From Ectocarpus siliculosus (Eukaryota > Sar > Phaeophyceae > Ectocarpales > Ectocarpaceae), in contig FN648236.1 in assembly GCA_000310025.1 (NCBI GenBank), forward strand, positions 311,813 to 345,311: a DNA stretch of 33,499 nucleotides, in the 5' to 3' direction. The notes under the pieces are model-generated. The model was not told the origin of the DNA. It did not search any database and worked only from the letters and a program-made list of their open reading frames with translations. This document shows, piece by piece, positions 29,211 through 33,499 of this stretch (position 1 is the stretch's first letter; each line of letters starts with the position of its first letter). The translations under genes were made by a program, and so were the position numbers.

Positions 29211-30723
29211 CTAAAAAACCCGTATGGTCGGCGCTGGAGTAAAAAACGGCGATGGTCGTGGTTGGACGATTTGACGCGAAAGTGGAGAAGAAGAGAGCAG
29301 GGTAGGGCAACGAGAGGGAGGGAGAGAGAGAGAGAGAGAGCAGACTAGTACTGTGAGAAGCGAAGTACAAGGCGTCGTAGTCGCCTCGAATTTTATAAGC
29401 TTTGCATCACATGGGCTTGGTCTCATGCGGGATACGCTGCCGATGTGCAAGACGGGATGTGGCAATGTACTTGTAGTAAATGGATTTATATGCATATAGT
29501 TGTAGACTTTCCAAACTTGCTAACAATGCATTATAGACGTGCTGGGTGGCAGAAAGACACTCTAGCTACGTTTGTGATTTGGAGATGTTTCTCTTTCCGT
29601 CGCATGCACGGATTGGGCTGACCCATGTCTGCGTCGGCACCCCAGCTACGAAGATTTCACTTGGAAGCCCGTGCTCCTACAAATCATACAACACCAAGCC
29701 GTAGCGAAGACTAGATCTTATCTGGACGGGGCGATCAGGATGCACCATCAGAGACGCAAGTGTGTCACCTGGTGCCATGAGGGATCAGCATTGCCCATCC
29801 CGGGAACTCCGACCATGAGCATCGCCGGGTCGACCATCCTATGGGGCACACGGTCGGGATGCCGGCTTGTTTAGTTTGAGACGGATCAAACGAAGACCAC
29901 ACGACGATCGATCCTGTCTCTCACGTTCTCGCGAGCGAGTATGGATTTGTGTCCGTTAACTGAAGGGCGCCGTCTCGAGATGTCTCTGGGGCTGGCACGG
30001 GAGGGCTTTATGTAGCGTGATGAAGGGTGAGAGGGCGAACACGTCTTTTTCACACGTACGCTGCACTCCCGTCAAAGATCTGTTGCTGCTGCTGCATGCT
30101 GCTGCATGGATGTTTCCTATTTTGTTGCGAATTATTTGGGCGTTTCATTTTCAACCGGGACGACCTGCCCTGTGTTGCTCTGTCTCATGTGTACTCACCG
30201 CTCTCTACTTATAGCCGTCGCTCGATGGATGTCGTGCGAATTTCATGCCTACCTGCAGTCGTGTGCCACTCACCAAGAGGTAAACACCGCGAAGGGTGAA
30301 TGAGAAATGTGGAATAACTCAGGCATGCATGTGTTTGGTTGCGCGTCAGGGCTTTCCAAACAAAAAGTTCCCCCGCATGTCGTCCACCCCCTTCCGCCTT
30401 GTTCGGCAATCAATCCTGTCTGCGGGTACCCCTTTCTTCGCAATTGTGCGCAGGGGGAATAGTGGCATCGAATCCCCATTGATGACAACGCAAGCTCAGC
30501 TTTCCAGTAGAGGCTGTTGCTTGCTCGCAGGTGCAACCGGAGAAAGAGAGCGCTGGGGCTGAGCAGATCAGTGTTGCCCGCGCCCCCTTCCTGTCCAAAG
30601 CACGAGGTGCTCCCACCCCACACTTGAGCGCGTGTGTGTGAACGCGCGTGTGCTTGTCCCAGTGCCAGTGTGGACCGGACGACGCCGCCGCCGCCCCTGT
30701 GAGCACCACCCCCGCCGGCCGCA
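29211..30723. other. Intergenic region between divergent EFHC-like and chorein-domain genes
   Basis: About 1.5 kb between head-to-head genes, presumably holding both promoters and any 5' exon of the EFHC-like gene. A (GA)n tract lies at about 29319-29341. The chorein gene start is preceded by a CCGCCGCCGCCCC-rich leader. No convincing TATA element or other gene was found. Confidence 0.5.
29319..29341. repeat. (GA)n microsatellite upstream of EFHC-like gene
   Basis: About ten GA units on the plus strand. On the strand of the EFHC-like gene it is a CT-rich tract 100-200 nt upstream of the first exon, where it may serve as leader or as the pyrimidine tract of a 5' UTR intron. Confidence 0.9.
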
Positions 30724-30949
30724 ATGTTCGATGATGTGATCTCCACGGGCCTGCAGGCGGTGCTGGCCGAGATATTCGAGTCCGTAGACAAGAACCAGCT
30801 CAACGTCTCTCTCGTGGGTGACATTTTCAAGGAGTCGCACCTGGAGCTAACGGACCTGCGCATCAAAAAGACCCTTCTCAAGGACATGAACCTGCCAGTT
30901 GAGGTCAAGGAAGGCCTCGTGGGCAAGCTCGTCATCCAGGGGCTAAGCG
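30724..30949 (+). CDS. Chorein-N (VPS13-like) lipid-transfer protein, first exon only
   Basis: The ATG at 30724 opens MFDDVISTGLQAVLAEIFES, then KNQLNVSLVGDIFKESHLEL, LRIKKTLLKDMNLPVEVKEG and LVGKLVIQGLSG. This matches the start of VPS13-family proteins: a short amphipathic helix, the L-[ND]-x-x-Q-L-x-[VL]-x-L strand, the L-x-L-x-x-L-x-[IL]-[KR] strand and the L-P-[VF]-x-V-K-x-G-x-[IV]-G-[KN]-L turn. Chorein-N caps the long hydrophobic groove that moves phospholipids between membranes at contact sites. The exon ends at AGCG|GTGAGA in phase 1. Reading on without splicing stops at 31141. VPS13 genes are very long, so most of this one lies to the right of the window or in small exons that I could not identify. 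Confidence 0.8.
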
Positions 30950-33499
30950 GTGAGATAGGGGCAGAGGGTGCTGTTGTTCGGGGTATGGGTTGGGTGGCAG
31001 CAGCAGCTGCTGTTGCTTCTGCAGTAGAGCACTCATTGGGAGTCCGATGCTCCTGTGGACAGTCAGTCGTTGATGAATATTTTGTGGAACAAGACTGCTG
31101 TTGTGGGATTCTGGGTGCTGAAGGAACGTTGTTGAATGTATAACAGACAGCTCACCGCGTTGCCAGCATGAGCTTCACCTCCTTTAAATGAGGCTGTGGC
31201 GTGCACGAGAGAAATGCCTACACGAGACAGACGGTTCTCCAATGGAAGGCTTGGACATCTACGGTGCGCACGCATAGGAACTGCTCACGGATGCTGCTGT
31301 GGCCTACTTGCTGTGTGTAAATCGGCCGAACCCTAAGTTTCTGGAATACGCATCGAGCAAAAGACGAAGGGGGTACGCGTTTTTCGGAGCTATTTTCCCC
31401 CCTCCTCTTGTACACGCGTACACCCTGCCTCTCATTCGGTCAAAGGCAACGTGTAGTGTTCCGTTACACCTGTGTGCTGCTGTGGCTATTCAGACTCCTT
31501 CGCGTACATACGCGTAAATCTGTTTCTTGGGGTCTGTTTTTCCCTTGCCAGGCAGAAGGAGACCGTGTTCATCATGAACTTGGCCGTGAGAGTTTTTTTT
31601 TTTTTGTGGTCGCCTTCTCTTGCTCGCACGACCTGCGGAACATGTTTTGCGCAAAATGCTTCTTCTTCTGCGTAATGGCTCTGGGTGCGAAGAAAAATGA
31701 CGCACACCCATGTGCATGGTTAGACAGATGTAACGACGCTCCCCTATCATTCGGAAGTGCTTTTCTGTGCAACAGCGTCTTCCTCCTTGCCATGATTTGC
31801 ATGCAGATATTATACGCATGTCTTTTTTTTTTTACTTTTGTATTACCTCTTTCTGGGGTGGCTGGCCGGCGGTGACTACACACAGAAGTTCGTTGTTTTG
31901 CCTCGAAGACCCGCATGGAAGAGCTGTAGAAAACGAACCGCATGTACAACGGTCTGCACGTCTGCACGGTTTTTGGGAAATATGCGCGGTTTGCTGTCAT
32001 TTTTAAACATGATGGCCATCATAATAATTCCGACTGCGTCTCTCAAACCAGTGGGTTTTTCTTCGCGGTTCTTCGGCGTGTCCCAACCTATTCGGAGATA
32101 TGCGTTTTCTCTCCCTGAAAACCATGTGCGGTGAGTTGCCGAGGACGCGACCAAAGTAATGCCCCCATCACGCCACATCTTGTTTTCCCAGCACCGCCAG
32201 ACTCTGTACTTGATTAGCAAGCACCTGTGTCTTTCGTTCTTAGGCCGCGACAAACAGGCAGCCGGTCGCTACGGCAGTCGCTCCCGCTTTGAGCTCGGAG
32301 GACACGCACACACGAGCTGCAGTCGCTCCCGCTTTGAGCTCGGAGGACACGCACACACGAGCTCGTCCCACACGGACGTGATGAAGTCGGAAGTGGTGGC
32401 CCTCTTTGAAGCGTGCCATACATCATCGGAGGCCCCGCAGCAGCAGTAGCTGCTTGTACTCCGTGCAAGAGTGCCGAATGACGGGCGGACTTCATCCAAG
32501 CATGTTGAGCAGGAGTGTGTCAATGTGTCTCCGGTATTCCATCGACGAGGCACTTGGCTACAATAGCGGAAGGGAGGGGTTGCGACTTCCAAGGCTGTCC
32601 TCGGGAAGCATTTGACAGAAAGAATATAATGTCCGTAACAAAGTACTCTGTAGGTTCCGTTTTCGTTCGTTGTTTTACCATGGTTTTTATCGGAACATCG
32701 GAACTACAATAGCGGCGAATGCGTCAGAAATGTACACCGACCGGTGTGTAGGCTGGCACCAGAATTGATGGGGATACACAAACACACCGTCCCCCTCAAA
32801 ACGTGGCACACCCGTGGGATGAAATTTATTTTACCATTTCCCTTCAAATCTGTCCCCCGCGCAAATTATGTTGCCCCGTACAGCCGTCCAAAACAATTCC
32901 CGCGCAACAATCGCGATTCCTGTGATTTTGTTCATTTTTTTCTCGGTGAAGATGGACACAGAAGTCGGTTCGGTCGCACTCCACGCGCTCAACAGATTTC
33001 TATAAATGGACCATGCCGTGAATTGGCTGTTTACCGTACAGAAACTTATCTCGAATCACCGCCCCATGGTGACTGGTTTACGGTACAATCCATTGCCGTG
33101 GCAATCTGTATTTCAACATGAACACTGGTTGTTGCCGACCACAGGCCCGTAGTGTTTTGGCCTATTGTTTGCTGCGTTTGCGTCGGTCGACCTCTTCAGC
33201 ACTCCAGAACGGCTGCTTACCGGTCCTGTGTGTTTTGCGAAGGGCTAGGTTTTCAGGAGTGCGGAAATTGGACGTTGCAGTCGTTCCCGCCTCCTTAAGG
33301 ACACCGAGATGGGAAAATATGTAAATATGGACACGCACTCTTTTTTTCACAAGGTTCCTCGCAGAATGTTGAACAAGAGGGGTCTAAGTCTAAAGTCCCT
33401 CGCATTAAACTGTCAATTCGAGGGTGACACGAAGTAGGGTGGATGGGGGAGCACGAAAAAAGCAACAACACACCACCGAGAACGCCAACAAGATCAGAT
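30950..33499. other. Presumed intron 1 and unresolved exons of chorein-domain gene
   Basis: No second exon with a clear chorein continuation (Pro-Val-x-[IV] and a hydrophobic strand) was found. A candidate acceptor CCTTGCCAGGCAG at about 31543-31555 and a frame at 32159-32449 were considered, but neither joins convincingly in phase. T-runs occur at 31590-31602 and 31823-31833. Confidence 0.4.
32275..32363. repeat. 45-bp perfect tandem duplication
   Basis: The unit CAGTCGCTCCCGCTTTGAGC..GACACGCACACACGAGCT at 32275-32319 is repeated at 32320-32363 with no visible differences. Forty-five bases keep frame, giving a repeated S-R-S-R-F-E-L-G-G-H-A-H-T-S if translated on the plus strand. The lack of divergence suggests a recent event. 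Confidence 0.92.

Noticed and set aside
31540-31610. Second exon of the chorein-domain gene at the CCAGGCAG acceptor
   Set aside because: No acceptor position here joins phase 1 of exon 1 to a frame that continues the chorein pattern. In-phase options hit stops or read low-similarity sequence.

Overview
This is nuclear DNA of an intron-rich photosynthetic eukaryote with a secondary plastid, most likely a brown alga or a close stramenopile relative. Three things point there. The first exon on the left opens with a signal peptide followed by an A|F cleavage motif of the heterokont plastid-targeting type. A ciliary/flagellar gene lies on the same contig. Exons are short (about 60-300 nt) and sit in long introns full of microsatellites and G/C homopolymers. 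The species call is inference. All gene models were assembled by eye from splice sites, reading phase and family motifs.

Left third (edge to 12448, minus strand): 14 phase-consistent exons (560 codons, running off the left edge) of a protein resembling TIC110, the inner-envelope scaffold and channel of the plastid import machinery. Its introns hold tandem duplications that copy the 3' splice region, and in two cases the exon start, into the upstream intron (exons 2, 6 and 8), and UUG/UGG-rich tracts just after several 5' splice sites. Intron 1 holds a dispersed repeat whose near-identical inverted twin lies about 6.3 kb away, upstream of the gene.

Middle (12449-18466): no firmly supported gene. 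It holds degenerate duplicated sequence with an inverted copy of a short coding motif (14226-14806), one long open reading frame with membrane-like segments (15118-16119, minus), the second copy of the dispersed repeat (17664-18008) and a 100-N gap. The sequence on the two sides of the gap is similar, so the gap is probably an unmerged contig overlap.

Right half (about 18.5-29.2 kb, minus strand): a long gene for an EFHC1/Rib72-type axonemal protein. It has three DM10 (DUF1126) domains, each split over several exons, and a C-terminal EF-hand. It also has a roughly 450-residue disordered N-terminal extension carrying repeated R-P-x-[ST]-[AP] motifs. At least one intron uses a GC 5' splice site.

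Right end (30724 onward, plus strand): the first exon of a chorein-N (VPS13-like) lipid-transfer protein, head-to-head with the EFHC-like gene across about 1.5 kb. I could not resolve its later exons. The three genes (plastid import, flagellar axoneme, membrane-contact lipid transfer) look like unrelated housekeeping neighbours. The unusual biology here lies in the intron and repeat architecture, not in a gene cluster.
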